A stretch of 15,504 nucleotides of DNA from Rhodospirillaceae bacterium UBA3470. GTDB taxonomy: Bacteria; Pseudomonadota; Alphaproteobacteria; Rhodospirillales; Casp-alpha2. Position numbers and translations under genes: made by a program. Below, piece after piece: positions 1 to 7,971 of this stretch. The stretch is from NCBI GenBank assembly GCA_002378125.1, contig DFRF01000075.1, forward strand, positions 1 to 15,504, given 5' to 3'. Every line of letters begins with the position of its first letter. The stretch's first letter is position 1. The notes under the pieces are model-generated. The model saw only the letters and a list, made by a program, of their open reading frames with translations, was not told the DNA's origin and ran no database searches.

Positions 1-698
1 CGTTCCAGGCCCATGCCCGTGTCGATGGACGGTTTCGGAAGTTCGATCCGTTCCTCCGCGGCAACCTGTTCGAATTGCATGAACACGAGGTTCCAAATTT
101 CGATGAATCGATCACCGTCTTCATCCGGCGAACCCGGCGGACCACCTGGAATCTCGTCGCCGTGGTCATAAAAAATTTCCGAGCACGGGCCGCACGGTCC
201 CGTATCGCCCATGGCCCAGAAATTATCCGAAGTAGGAATACGGATGATCTTGTCGTCCGACAAGCCTGCAATCTTCCGCCAAAGCGCCGCTGCATCCTCA
301 TCCGATGAATGAACCGTCACTAGGAGTTTCTTCTCGGGCAACCCGTACTCCTTAGTGATTAAATTCCACGCCAGTTCGATAGCGTGTTCCTTGAAATAAT
401 CGCCAAAGGAGAAATTACCGAGCATCTCGAAGAACGTGTGGTGACGCGCAGTGTACCCGACGTTCTCAAGATCGTTGTGCTTGCCGCCAGCCCGAACACA
501 TTTCTGTGAAGTGACGGCACGCTGATAATCCCGAGATTCCAGGCCAGTAAAAATATTCTTAAACTGCACCATGCCGGCGTTCGTGAACATCAGCGTCGGG
601 TCGTTCATCGGTACCAATGGCGACGAGGCCACCACCTCATGCTCGTTAGCGGCGAAGTAATCCAGGAAAGCCTTCCGAATATCATTGACCGTCTGCAT
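1..698 (-). CDS. alaS: Alanine--tRNA ligase, N-terminal part (cut by window edge)
   Basis: This cytoplasmic enzyme charges tRNA-Ala with alanine. The first 232 codons are visible and run off the left edge; full-length AlaRS is usually about 870-890 residues. The frame shows the class II AlaRS catalytic core: TNAGMVQFKNIF at residues 39-50, TSQKCVRAGGKHNDLENVG at 63-81, the motif-2 segment ARHHTFFEMLGNFSFGDYF at 84-102, and FWAMGDTGPCGPCSE at 160-174. The start chosen is the ATG at 696-698 (MQTVNDIRKAF), because an AAGG Shine-Dalgarno lies about 9 bases upstream of it. A second in-frame ATG at 705-707 would add MPA but sits directly on that AAGG. The gene lies downstream of recA on the same strand, an arrangement seen in many proteobacteria, although no recX lies between them here. 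The hairpin at 740-760 may bear on its expression. Confidence 0.97.
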   Translation of the reverse strand, partial: MQTVNDIRKAFLDYFAANEHEVVASSPLVPMNDPTLMFTNAGMVQFKNIFTGLESRDYQRAVTSQKCVRAGGKHNDLENVGYTARHHTFFEMLGNFSFGDYFKEHAIELAWNLITKEYGLPEKKLLVTVHSSDEDAAALWRKIAGLSDDKIIRIPTSDNFWAMGDTGPCGPCSEIFYDHGDEIPGGPPGSPDEDGDRFIEIWNLVFMQFEQVAAEERIELPKPSIDTGMGLE

Positions 699-1042
699 GG
701 CCGGCATCCTTAACTGTCAAAAACACAAACAAACTCAAAGGCTTCTGCCCGCGGCAAGCCCTCGGGACCGAGTCGAACGGTTTTACCGGGTTGGCTGGAG
801 GGTGTCCAGACAGACAACGTTAGATTTCCAGCAGACCACGTGGCTTTTAAGGGGGTGAATTTAAACCGGAAGAACGAAACGCAGCCCAAGTCTCAAAAGG
901 GAATTTCGAGCCGCGTCGTTCGGGCCCAGACATTAATATGGTGAGAACAACGCGCACAAAACCAGGATGAGCACCCTACTCAAGGGTTTGAATGGAGGCG
1001 AGGCGACATACTGTCGTCCCCAACGCCGGGATCGTGGTTCGT
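699..1042. other. recA-alaS intergenic region (344 bases)
   Basis: No gene is seen here. Besides the hairpins at 740-772, a short stem (GGCGACA-TAC-TGTCGTC, 1002-1018, one G-T pair) lies about 25 bases beyond the recA stop, but without a T-run. The alaS promoter should lie here on the minus strand. TTGTGC (954-959) followed 15 bases later by TATTAA is the best pair I see, and it is too weak to call. Confidence 0.5.
740..760 (-). terminator. Candidate hairpin with T-rich tail between recA and alaS
   Basis: Read on the minus strand, GGCTTGCC-GCG-GGC(AG)AAGCC forms a stem of 5+3 pairs with a two-base bulge. It is followed by a T-rich stretch (TTTGAGTTTGTTTGTGTTTTT, plus 719-739). A second small hairpin (CTCGG-GA-CCGAG, plus 761-772) sits immediately 5' of it. 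The structure ends about 40 bases before the alaS start and 280 bases after the recA stop. It could terminate recA read-through or act as an attenuator in the alaS leader. The U tract is interrupted, so this is only a candidate. Confidence 0.35.
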
Positions 1043-2155
1043 TTACTCAGCCGCTGCCTCATCGCCGGACGTCTCAATATCGGTCTCCCCCAAGTCGGAG
1101 ACCATTTCACCAGGGCCGGCCATCATTTCTTCAGACAACAAACCGGCGTTGGCCCGAATTTGATTCTCGATATCCTGGGCCACCTCTGGATTGTCACGAA
1201 GGAAGGTCTTGGCATTCTCACGACCTTGACCGATGCGTTGGCTGTCATAGGAGAACCAAGATCCAGATTTTTCAACAATGCCTGCCTTGACGCCGAAATC
1301 CAGAAGTTCGCCCATCTTAGACACGCCTTCACCATACATGATGTCAAATTCGATCATCTTGAAGGGCGGGGCCATCTTGTTCTTCACGACCTTAACCCGG
1401 GTCTGGTTGCCTACCACTTCGTCACGGTCCTTTATGGCGCCAATGCGACGAATCTCCATTCGGATGGAGGAATAGAACTTCAGCGCGTTGCCGCCTGAAG
1501 TGGTTTCCGGATTACCGAACATGACCCCGATCTTCATACGAATCTGGTTGATGAAAATGATCAGCGTATTCGACTTGGCAACCGATGAGGTCAGCTTACG
1601 CAGGGCCTGGCTCATCAGCCGAGCCTGCAAGCCGACATGATGGTCACCCATCTCCCCTTCCAACTCGGCTCGCGGCACCAGCGCAGCAACGGAATCAATC
1701 ACCAAAACGTCAATGGCACCGGAGCGGACCAGCGTATCCGCGATCTCAAGCGCCTGCTCACCCGCATCCGGTTGCGAGATCAGCAGTTCCTGAACATCGA
1801 CGCCCAGTTTTCTAGCATATACTGGATCCAAAGCATGTTCTGCATCAACGAACGCACACGTGCCACCGACCCTCTGCGCCTCTGCCACTACGTGCAAAGC
1901 CAAGGTCGTTTTGCCCGAACTTTCCGGACCATAAATCTCCACGATACGGCCACGTGGTAAGCCACCGATACCGAGCCCAATATCAAGGCCCAAGGACCCA
2001 GTTGAAATGACATCCGCCTCGACCACGTCTTGTTGTCCAAGCTTCATGATCGATCCCTTGCCGAAAGCCCGCTCGATCTGCGTGACGGCGGCATCCAAAG
2101 CCTTGCTTCTGTCCACTATATCCTTTTCCACCAAGCGCAATCCGCTCGTTGACAT
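1043..2155 (-). CDS. recA: Recombinase RecA
   Basis: RecA is the DNA-dependent ATPase that forms filaments on single-stranded DNA, drives strand exchange and triggers LexA self-cleavage. The 370-residue length is typical for alphaproteobacteria. An N-terminal oligomerisation helix (KALDAAVTQIERAFGKGSIM, 18-37) is followed by Walker A GPESSGKTT (76-84), the catalytic Glu region FVDAEHALDP (102-111), Walker B VLVIDSVAAL (150-159), loop L1 around EGEMGDHHVG (166-175), and the conserved FINQIRMKIGVMFGNPETT segment with loop L2 (201-219). The tail is acidic (GETDIETSGDEAAAE). The ATG start at 2153-2155 is preceded by GGAGAGG at good spacing. The gene appears monocistronic, with its own SOS-type promoter upstream and alaS following after a gap. 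Confidence 0.99.
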   Translation of the reverse strand: MSTSGLRLVEKDIVDRSKALDAAVTQIERAFGKGSIMKLGQQDVVEADVISTGSLGLDIGLGIGGLPRGRIVEIYGPESSGKTTLALHVVAEAQRVGGTCAFVDAEHALDPVYARKLGVDVQELLISQPDAGEQALEIADTLVRSGAIDVLVIDSVAALVPRAELEGEMGDHHVGLQARLMSQALRKLTSSVAKSNTLIIFINQIRMKIGVMFGNPETTSGGNALKFYSSIRMEIRRIGAIKDRDEVVGNQTRVKVVKNKMAPPFKMIEFDIMYGEGVSKMGELLDFGVKAGIVEKSGSWFSYDSQRIGQGRENAKTFLRDNPEVAQDIENQIRANAGLLSEEMMAGPGEMVSDLGETDIETSGDEAAAE

Positions 2156-2206
2156 TTGATCCTCTCCTCATTTTTAAATACGGGTTCAAGCAATGCAATA
2201 CAGTCA

Positions 2207-2234
2207 AATGTACCATTTTTGTTCTTGTTTGCAA
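2207..2234 (-). promoter_or_regulatory. recA promoter (-35 TTGCAA, -10 TACATT)
   Basis: On the minus strand TTGCAA (plus 2229-2234) and TACATT (plus 2207-2212) are separated by 16 bases. This gives a start of transcription near 2200 and a leader of about 45 bases before the recA ATG. Each hexamer matches the sigma-70 consensus at four of six positions. The LexA site lies within the spacer and overlaps the -10, as expected for an SOS promoter. Confidence 0.5.
2210..2224 (-). promoter_or_regulatory. LexA (SOS) operator of recA
   Basis: The plus strand reads GTAC-CATTTTT-GTTC; the minus strand reads GAAC-AAAAATG-GTAC. The alphaproteobacterial LexA consensus is the direct repeat GTTC-N7-GTTC (GAAC-N7-GAAC on the other strand), so this matches seven of eight specified bases with exact spacing. 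It lies 55 bases upstream of recA, inside the predicted promoter. Confidence 0.7.
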
Positions 2235-2281
2235 ATATAATTTATAAGTCTTTTATTTTATTTAATAATTTCATATATGTT

Positions 2282-2306
2282 CTTAAAATGTTTATATCAT
2301 TTTAAG
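2282..2306. repeat. Perfect 9-bp inverted repeat in AT-rich island
   Basis: CTTAAAATG (2282-2290) and CATTTTAAG (2298-2306) are exact reverse complements separated by TTTATAT. The repeat lies in a very AT-rich stretch (about 2225-2335), roughly 130 bases upstream of recA and outside its core promoter. It could be a protein-binding site or a bent or unwound DNA element. There is no adjacent GC stem and T-run to suggest a terminator. Confidence 0.6.
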
Positions 2307-2437
2307 CATATTCATATTGGCATCGATATCATTTATCCACACCAATTCCCCACTTCAATGATCGACTCCAGACGATCACCGAGCACCAGCATGAATTCAT
2401 ACTTTAAGGTTTTAAACTCGAAATCCCACTAACACTC

Positions 2438-2739
2438 CTAAAAATAGTCGGCGATCTTCTGCTTCTTCCAAATCTTCACGTCAAAGTGGTCCCACTTGTT
2501 GATATTGACGATAAAATGGGCGTGTGTACTGTGGCGCCTGCACTTCAGCTAATTGGCTAGGATTGGGACGTTTTTACACCGCGGGAAAGCATAGCCATAG
2601 AGCGGAGGCGACTGCGGTAATGCGCAGGAAACCGCTTGGTGACCTCTTCTATTATGCGGTCCTTAACCACGCTGCTAGACGCCCATTCTTTGTCCACCTC
2701 AGGGCTGGTTTTAATCACGTTATGAGCATCGCTAAACAT
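2438..2739 (-). pseudogene. Possible decayed coding stretch between cckA and recA
   Basis: I do not recognise a family. On the minus strand a 60-codon frame (2557-2739) begins MFSDAHNVIKTSPEVDKEW and ends at TAG. A second frame, shifted by one, follows at 2438-2548 (36 codons) and contains HFIVNINKWDHFDVKIWKKQ before its stop. Both read like protein in composition, but neither has a ribosome binding site. The first frame continues the cckA frame across the cckA TAG and one further TGA. A frameshifted remnant of a small gene is one reading; chance open frames in an unconstrained gap is the other. Confidence 0.2.
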
Positions 2740-2823
2740 CAGAGGCTGAAGATTCGTTCAGTATACCGTCATCCACATTTTATTGAACCAGATCGGGGTA
2801 ACATCCGTTGATGCAATGGCCCT

Positions 2824-5364
2824 CTAGGCCTCCAAAACATCTTTTACCTTCGCCGCAAGATCTTTCAGAGTGAAGGGCTTACCAAGAAAATGCAGGCTGG
2901 GATCGCGCTCGATCTCCTCCAGCATGTCCTCCGCATAACCAGACATGAGGATCACCTTCATGTCTGGCATTTCCTGGCGGACGAGGTTAACTAACGTATG
3001 ACCATCCATGCCCGGCATAATGACATCGGAAACGATAATATCGATCGTCTTCTCTGTAGCGTTGATCACGTCGAGGGCGATCTCGCCGTTCGCCGCTTCC
3101 AGCACGTGGTAGCCTTTGTTCTTCAGTGCCCGCGAACCGAACGTGCGAACCGCGTCCTCATCCTCCACCAATAGCACTGTGCCCTGCCCCGTTAAATCCC
3201 CGTTCGCCGGCAGAACGGTCGCGTTTTCGGGCACTAGCTTGGCACCGTCGACGGTGGCGTCCACTGAGCCTATCTCATCTTCGGACTTCGGCAGATAAAT
3301 GGTGAACGTCGTACCTTCACCCGGCGCGCTGTCGACAAAGATGAAGCCACCCGACTGGTGGACGATGCCGTAGACGGTGGACAGCCCCAGTCCGGTACCT
3401 GCCCCTGCTTCCTTCGTAGTGAAGAACGGATCAAAAATCCGCTCCATATTCTCCTTCGATATGCCAGTGCCGGTATCAGCCACATCAATGCGGACATAAT
3501 CATTGGCTGGCATTAAATCATGTCCCCGCTGTATGGGCGCATCCACATGAACATTTTGGGTGCGGATGGCAATGTCGCCGCCGCCTGGCATGGCATCGCG
3601 GGCATTCACACACAAATTAATGATGATCTGGTCAAACTGGTTACGATCCCCCTTCACGGGCCAGATGTCCGGTCCTAATTCCATAGTCAAGGTAACGGTC
3701 TCGCCAATCAGCCGCCGGATCAGGTTCGACAGATCACTGAGCGCCTCGCTCAGTTCAAGGCGAACCGGCTGCAACGTCTGTTTGCGCGAAAAGGCTAAGA
3801 GCTGCCTGACCAGGTTTGTCGCCCGGTTGGCGTTCTGACGAATTTGCTGGATGTCCGCAAAGCTTGGGTCATCGGGACCATGGCGCGTTAGCAGCAAGTC
3901 GCAAAATCCAATCATAGCCGTCAGCAGGTTGTTGAAGTCGTGGGCGACACCGCCCGCCAACTGACCTACCGCCTGCATCTTCTGCGACTGGGCGAATTGG
4001 ACTTCCAGATTCTTCTGCTCCGTGGCGTCTATCAGATAGAGGACGACACCATGTACATCCCCATCCACGTCGCCCAGCGGACTGGCATAAAGGGAAATCG
4101 TATATTCGTTGGCGCCAACACCCGGCAATCGAACCTCCATGTGGATCGCCCGCGCGGTTCCCATGACAATCTTCGACAGCGCCGCCGTAACGTCCCCGCG
4201 ATCCTCCTTAGACACACGTTCAGCAAATGTCTCACCCAACAACGCATCGCGGTGACGGCCGATAAGCTTGAGAAAAGCGCGATTGCAATCAGTGATTTCT
4301 CCCGACAGATCAAGCATGACCATGCCAACCGGCGCCTCATCGAACAGCCAGTGCAGACGTTCGTTTGCAATTCCTACGTCTGGCGAATCGGGCGCCCGGG
4401 CTTGGACGGATTCTTCAAGGGCGGCTGTCATTGGCGGCGGCGGCATGGTCAGCCAAACCATATCTCGGAAGACAACGGAACGGGTATAAGCTATCTCGCC
4501 GTCGGGGCCATCGAGTTGAGATTGCTCCAACGTCGCATCAAAGAGCCGTCCCTCGCTGTCGCGGAGACTGAGTTGGCTATCCTCACCTACGTCGGCCACG
4601 TAATCGGAAAACGGCATTCCAATCAATCGATCCGGCGGCAGCCCCAACCATCGCGCCAGGGTTTGGTTGGCGTAGCGAATGACGCCCTCTGAATCGGCCG
4701 AGAAGAAACCAACAGGGAGGTGATCAATGTAGTCAATAAGGCGTGCATCTTCGAGACGTTGGATGCTTTCGATCTCTCGAGCGCCAGTCACATCCTCCAC
4801 ACGCCAGAAAATGCAGCCGGCTCCGCCACCGACGGTGCCACGCCGCGCCAATATCCGCCGCCAGGAAATGCTGTCAAAGCTAGGTATGGAGATATCCGCC
4901 TGTCCGCCCCCGCCATCCAGTACGCTGGTCACAAGCCGCCTAAGGTCATCCGCGCCCTCGAAGGTGCCAACGGCTTCAACGATGGCATTAAGGGACGCAA
5001 CTTCGCGGCCCGGCGTTTCTTCCGCGGCGAACGAGAGCAGTGTGTGGAATGTCGGGTTGGCGTAAAGGAAATTTCCTTTCTGATCAGTGATCAACAATCC
5101 GTCGGGGCTGCTCTCGCTAAAGAAGTTCTCCCGGGGGAGCGCTTCCAGAAGCGACCGCCGGCCCAACGACCAAAACGCGAGCGCAAAGCTCACCACCGCC
5201 AAGCCGACCAGACCAGCCGCAATCAAAGGTCCGTCCTGATGCCCCAAATCGACGGCAAACGTCCCGCCTAAGGCGATCAAGACGATCAGCATCCATGGTG
5301 TTGCATGCGCATACCATGGTATCCGGAGCTTGGGATTATCGGCGTTTAAGGGGTTGCTCTGCAT
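2824..5364 (-). CDS. cckA: Hybrid sensor histidine kinase CckA
   Basis: CckA is the membrane-bound hybrid kinase/phosphatase that feeds phosphate through ChpT to CtrA (and CpdR), controlling the cell cycle and flagellar genes in alphaproteobacteria. The 846-residue protein has two membrane segments (about 24-40 and 46-67), then PAS-like regions near 79-195, 208-300 and 335-450. A HisKA domain follows with phospho-acceptor H475 in GGVAHDFNNLLTAMIGF, then a HATPase domain with N box NLCVNARDAMPGGG (583-596), DTGTGIS (630-636) and GTGLGLSTVYG (657-667). The C-terminal receiver has VEDED (733-737), phospho-acceptor D780 in SDVIMPGMDG and K829 in GKPF. GGVAHDFNNLL is the CckA-type H box. Caulobacter CckA is about 690 residues, so this one is longer. 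The gene starts 19 bases after the flhB stop, so it is probably the last gene of the flagellar operon; its ribosome binding site is weak. Confidence 0.93.
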   Translation of the reverse strand: MQSNPLNADNPKLRIPWYAHATPWMLIVLIALGGTFAVDLGHQDGPLIAAGLVGLAVVSFALAFWSLGRRSLLEALPRENFFSESSPDGLLITDQKGNFLYANPTFHTLLSFAAEETPGREVASLNAIVEAVGTFEGADDLRRLVTSVLDGGGGQADISIPSFDSISWRRILARRGTVGGGAGCIFWRVEDVTGAREIESIQRLEDARLIDYIDHLPVGFFSADSEGVIRYANQTLARWLGLPPDRLIGMPFSDYVADVGEDSQLSLRDSEGRLFDATLEQSQLDGPDGEIAYTRSVVFRDMVWLTMPPPPMTAALEESVQARAPDSPDVGIANERLHWLFDEAPVGMVMLDLSGEITDCNRAFLKLIGRHRDALLGETFAERVSKEDRGDVTAALSKIVMGTARAIHMEVRLPGVGANEYTISLYASPLGDVDGDVHGVVLYLIDATEQKNLEVQFAQSQKMQAVGQLAGGVAHDFNNLLTAMIGFCDLLLTRHGPDDPSFADIQQIRQNANRATNLVRQLLAFSRKQTLQPVRLELSEALSDLSNLIRRLIGETVTLTMELGPDIWPVKGDRNQFDQIIINLCVNARDAMPGGGDIAIRTQNVHVDAPIQRGHDLMPANDYVRIDVADTGTGISKENMERIFDPFFTTKEAGAGTGLGLSTVYGIVHQSGGFIFVDSAPGEGTTFTIYLPKSEDEIGSVDATVDGAKLVPENATVLPANGDLTGQGTVLLVEDEDAVRTFGSRALKNKGYHVLEAANGEIALDVINATEKTIDIIVSDVIMPGMDGHTLVNLVRQEMPDMKVILMSGYAEDMLEEIERDPSLHFLGKPFTLKDLAAKVKDVLEA

Positions 5365-5383
5365 TGTACCGGACTGGCCCTGC

Positions 5384-6457
5384 TCAGCGCGCAGGGATAT
5401 CGCCCCGTTGCCGCATGACGAACCCGATTACCTCTGCGACGGCCTTGAAGTGTTCCGTGGGGATTTCTTCATCTAACTCGACGGTATCGTACAGGGCCCG
5501 TGCCAAAGGCGGGTTCTCAACGATGGGCACGTCATACTCCTCGGCTTCGCGGCGGATCGCGAAAGCCAAGTAGTCAACCCCCTTCGCGATACACACGGGA
5601 GCATCCATTTCTCCCAAGTCATACTTCAAGGCGATGGCGAAGTGCGTCGGGTTAGTAATCACCACGTCGGCGTCTTTCACTGCCTGCATCATGCGCTCGC
5701 GCGCCCGTTCCATCCGAATTTGGCGGATGCGCGCCTTGACCTGGGGATCCCCTTCCTGCTGCTTGTTCTCGTCCTTCACTTCTTGCTTGGTCATACGCAT
5801 CTGCTTCATGAAGGTCTGGCGTTGGTACAGAAAGTCGAGGAAGGCCAACACGGTCATCACTCCGACCGTACCCACAACAAGCACAATGGCAACTTCGTAT
5901 ATGCGCTGGAGCGAAAACAGAAAATCCATTTGCGGCAGCAACTGCACATCGCCAAGCAAAGGAATCGACAACCCGAAAGCGACGATGGACACCAGCGACA
6001 GTTTGAAGATGCCCTTGATGAACTCGACGACGGACTTGAGAGAGAAGATCTTCTTTGTGCCCTTGATCAAGTTGACCTTGCCTAGGTCTGGCTTAATCTT
6101 TTCCGATGAGAGCGTGAGGCCAAATTGGCCGATGTTAGCAACAATAGCTAAGATGACCATAATCCCCATGAGTGGTGCCAGGATCAAAAAGACATCAAGC
6201 GAAACCTGGACAAAGACCTCCCGCAACTCACCAAAATTGAAATCAATAGCATGCGGTTTCTCTATGAAGGGTCTCCCGGTAATCCGCACCCCATTCGCCA
6301 TGATCGGCGCAAGAAAGATCAACACACCCGATGCGCCCAAGAGAATCGCCCAGTTCTTGATTTCCTGTGACTGGGCAACGTTACCCTTACGCTTGGCGTC
6401 GGCAAGCTTCTTTGACGTCGGCTCTTCTGTTTTTGAGGCGTCGTCTTCTTCCGCCAT
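5384..6457 (-). CDS. flhB: Flagellar export-gate protein FlhB
   Basis: FlhB is the inner-membrane export-gate subunit that switches substrate specificity from rod/hook proteins to filament proteins. The 357-residue length is typical. The N-terminus (EEPTSKKLADAKRKGNVAQS, 11-30) is the family signature. About four membrane segments follow (near 35-57, 87-110, 148-168 and 187-210). The cytoplasmic domain carries the autocleavage motif NPTH at 269-272 (within DVVITNPTHFAIALKYD) and then AVAEVIGFV (339-347). The ATG at 6455-6457 has AAGGGG about 8 bases upstream and lies 11 bases past the fliR stop. cckA follows directly. The intact NPTH indicates normal self-cleavage. FlhB is preferred over the type III secretion paralogue because of the flagellar neighbours. 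Confidence 0.98.
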   Translation of the reverse strand: MAEEDDASKTEEPTSKKLADAKRKGNVAQSQEIKNWAILLGASGVLIFLAPIMANGVRITGRPFIEKPHAIDFNFGELREVFVQVSLDVFLILAPLMGIMVILAIVANIGQFGLTLSSEKIKPDLGKVNLIKGTKKIFSLKSVVEFIKGIFKLSLVSIVAFGLSIPLLGDVQLLPQMDFLFSLQRIYEVAIVLVVGTVGVMTVLAFLDFLYQRQTFMKQMRMTKQEVKDENKQQEGDPQVKARIRQIRMERARERMMQAVKDADVVITNPTHFAIALKYDLGEMDAPVCIAKGVDYLAFAIRREAEEYDVPIVENPPLARALYDTVELDEEIPTEHFKAVAEVIGFVMRQRGDIPAR

Positions 6458-6468
6458 CGCCTAGCCCC

Positions 6469-7227
6469 TTAAGGTATGAACCGATACACCTTCGTCTCGA
6501 AGGTCTGAACAAACACTATCATAATGCCTGAGAGGGTGATCGTGAACACGAATAACTGCAGCGTAATCTGCAAGGGCAGGCCGAAGAAAAAAACGGGCAA
6601 CTGCGGCATCAGACGTCCCAGAAGACCGAGGCCGATGTAATACGTGAGACCAATCACGACGAACGGCGCCGCCATCTGCAAACCAAGGGCAAAACTGTCC
6701 GCAACCTGTCTCCCCATGGTATTGGCGAAGTCACCGAAAGGAAGCGTTTGGCCAGGTTCAAACATGGCGTAGGTTTCCAACAGTGCACGCAACATCAAAT
6801 GATGCATGTCGGTAACAAATATCAGGACAACGCCGATGGTCAGCAGGAACCCGGACATAGTCGAACTTTGCTGTTCGGCGATGGGATCTTGAACCAGGGC
6901 ATTGGCCATCGAGGATGCCAAGGACGCGATGGTACCCGCCGTCTGAAGGGATGAAATTAGGACCCGCAAGATCAGACCGTAGAAACTGCCGACGATGATT
7001 TCGCCGACGAACATCAGCGCCATATCAAAAAGGGCATTGGGTGGCACGGGAAACCGAGCCGCCAAAACAGGAAAGATCACAAAGCTGATCGCCAACGCCA
7101 ACGCCAGGCGAAAGCGGGCGGAGATATACGTCACGCTGAAGCCTGGCAAGAACATGAGCGCCGTGCCGACACGTGCAAAGATCAGAAAGAATGCGAAAAG
7201 GTTGAGACGCAGTAGTTCCTCGAGCAC
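6469..7227 (-). CDS. fliR: Flagellar export-gate protein FliR
   Basis: FliR is a polytopic inner-membrane component of the flagellar type III export gate and assembles with FliP and FliQ. The 252-residue frame begins LEELLRLNLFAFFLIFARVG and is strongly hydrophobic, with about six membrane segments. GEIIVGSFYGLILRVLISSL (95-114) is the conserved family region, and FGLPLQITLQLFVFTITLSG lies near the C-terminus. The start is a GTG at 7225-7227, 9 bases after the fliQ stop; no closer ATG gives a full N-terminus. It lies between fliQ and flhB in the standard order, 11 bases before flhB, which suggests translational coupling. Confidence 0.97.
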   Translation of the reverse strand: MLEELLRLNLFAFFLIFARVGTALMFLPGFSVTYISARFRLALALAISFVIFPVLAARFPVPPNALFDMALMFVGEIIVGSFYGLILRVLISSLQTAGTIASLASSMANALVQDPIAEQQSSTMSGFLLTIGVVLIFVTDMHHLMLRALLETYAMFEPGQTLPFGDFANTMGRQVADSFALGLQMAAPFVVIGLTYYIGLGLLGRLMPQLPVFFFGLPLQITLQLFVFTITLSGIMIVFVQTFETKVYRFIP

Positions 7228-7236
7228 GCGCCGGCC

Positions 7237-7503
7237 CTATCCCAGCGAAATCATGCGGTCGAACAACTGCTGAGTAAAAACCGTAACGGTTTGCATCATC
7301 CACGGCAGGAAAATGATCACCGCTGTGAAGATGACGATGATCTTCGGCACGAACGTAAGTGTCATTTCCTGAATCGTCGTGAGCGCTTGAAACAAAGCGA
7401 TGAGAAGACCGATGGCAAGACCGGATGCCATGATCGGGCCGGCAATCTTGAGAATGACCCAGAGGGCTTCCCGCCCCACTTCGACTACAGCCGCTTCGTT
7501 CAT
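7237..7503 (-). CDS. fliQ: Flagellar export-gate protein FliQ
   Basis: FliQ is a small two-helix subunit of the FliPQR export gate in the inner membrane. From the ATG at 7501-7503 it is 88 residues, the usual FliQ length. It begins MNEAAVVEVGREALWVILK, then has two hydrophobic helices around PIMASGLAIGLLIALFQALT and PKIIVIFTAVIIFLPWM, separated by TIQEMTLTFVPK, the conserved FliQ loop. An AGGA sequence lies about 6 bases upstream of this start. A GTG 36 bases further upstream is in frame but would give an atypical extension. The gene is followed after 9 bases by fliR. Confidence 0.97.
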   Translation of the reverse strand: MNEAAVVEVGREALWVILKIAGPIMASGLAIGLLIALFQALTTIQEMTLTFVPKIIVIFTAVIIFLPWMMQTVTVFTQQLFDRMISLG

Positions 7504-7572
7504 CGGGCGTCCTCGTTTGACCCATGAAATTTGCGCCACTGATCAGCGAATCGCAGTATAGCCGAAACGGGC

Positions 7573-7899
7573 TCACATGGGCATACGGATAATATCTTTG
7601 TAGGCTTCGATGACCTTGTCTCGGACAGTAACCACAGTCTGCAAGGTGAGTTCCGCCTCCGCTACGGCCGTCACGACCTGGGTAACGTCGGCGCGCTCAT
7701 TAATGCCTTGAATAGTCAATTGCTCACTGCGCTCGCCAATCCGCACCGCTTCGTCGATGGCGCTCTTCACCAGATCAGCGAACTCGCCTTGTTTGATGTC
7801 ATTGGCCGAATCCAACGTCGGGCTTTCGAAGGATTTACCCTTCGCCGCATTGTTATAGGAATTGACGGCACTTATGTAGGCGTTTGCCGGTGCAACCAT
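7573..7899 (-). CDS. fliE: Flagellar hook-basal body protein FliE
   Basis: FliE is the junction protein between the MS ring and the proximal rod, and one of the first substrates of the flagellar exporter. The 108-residue product from the ATG at 7897-7899 (MVAPANAYISAVNSYNNAAK) matches usual FliE size. The C-terminal half shows the family signature: FADLVKSAIDEAV, then VTQVVTAVAEAELTLQTVV and VRDKVIEAYKDIIRMPM at the end. GGGGAA upstream of the ATG acts as the ribosome binding site; an upstream in-frame start (7953) lacks one and would add 18 unrelated residues. The gene sits between flgC (72 bases before) and fliQ (69 bases after), in canonical order. Confidence 0.97.
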   Translation of the reverse strand: MVAPANAYISAVNSYNNAAKGKSFESPTLDSANDIKQGEFADLVKSAIDEAVRIGERSEQLTIQGINERADVTQVVTAVAEAELTLQTVVTVRDKVIEAYKDIIRMPM

Positions 7900-7971
7900 G
7901 ATGTTTCCCCTTATTGGGTCTTGTTCCCGTTTCAGGCCGAGATGTCCGACCAAAATTGAAAGCGTTGTGGC

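Larger units (their letters stand above)
2156..2823. other. recA-cckA intergenic region (668 bases)
   Basis: This is the first large gap in the window. From the recA end it holds the recA leader, promoter and LexA site (2156-2234), an AT-rich island with a palindrome (about 2225-2335), then mixed-composition DNA with the possible coding remnant (2438-2739). The cckA stop codon sits within GGCC-CTCTA-GGCC (2819-2831), too short to call a terminator. No convincing intact gene is visible on either strand. Confidence 0.6.

Noticed and set aside
2524..2811. A 95-codon plus-strand frame between recA and cckA
   Set aside because: It has no ribosome binding site and no recognisable product. If anything is coding there, the minus-strand frames look more protein-like.
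3940..4692. A 250-codon plus-strand open frame antisense to cckA
   Set aside because: It lies wholly opposite the well-supported CckA PAS/HisKA coding region and has no recognisable motifs or ribosome binding site; it is a shadow of the real gene.
5634..6464. A 276-codon plus-strand open frame antisense to flhB
   Set aside because: FlhB on the minus strand has complete family motifs. The antisense product is low-complexity in Ser/Thr/Met and looks like a mirror of hydrophobic codons.
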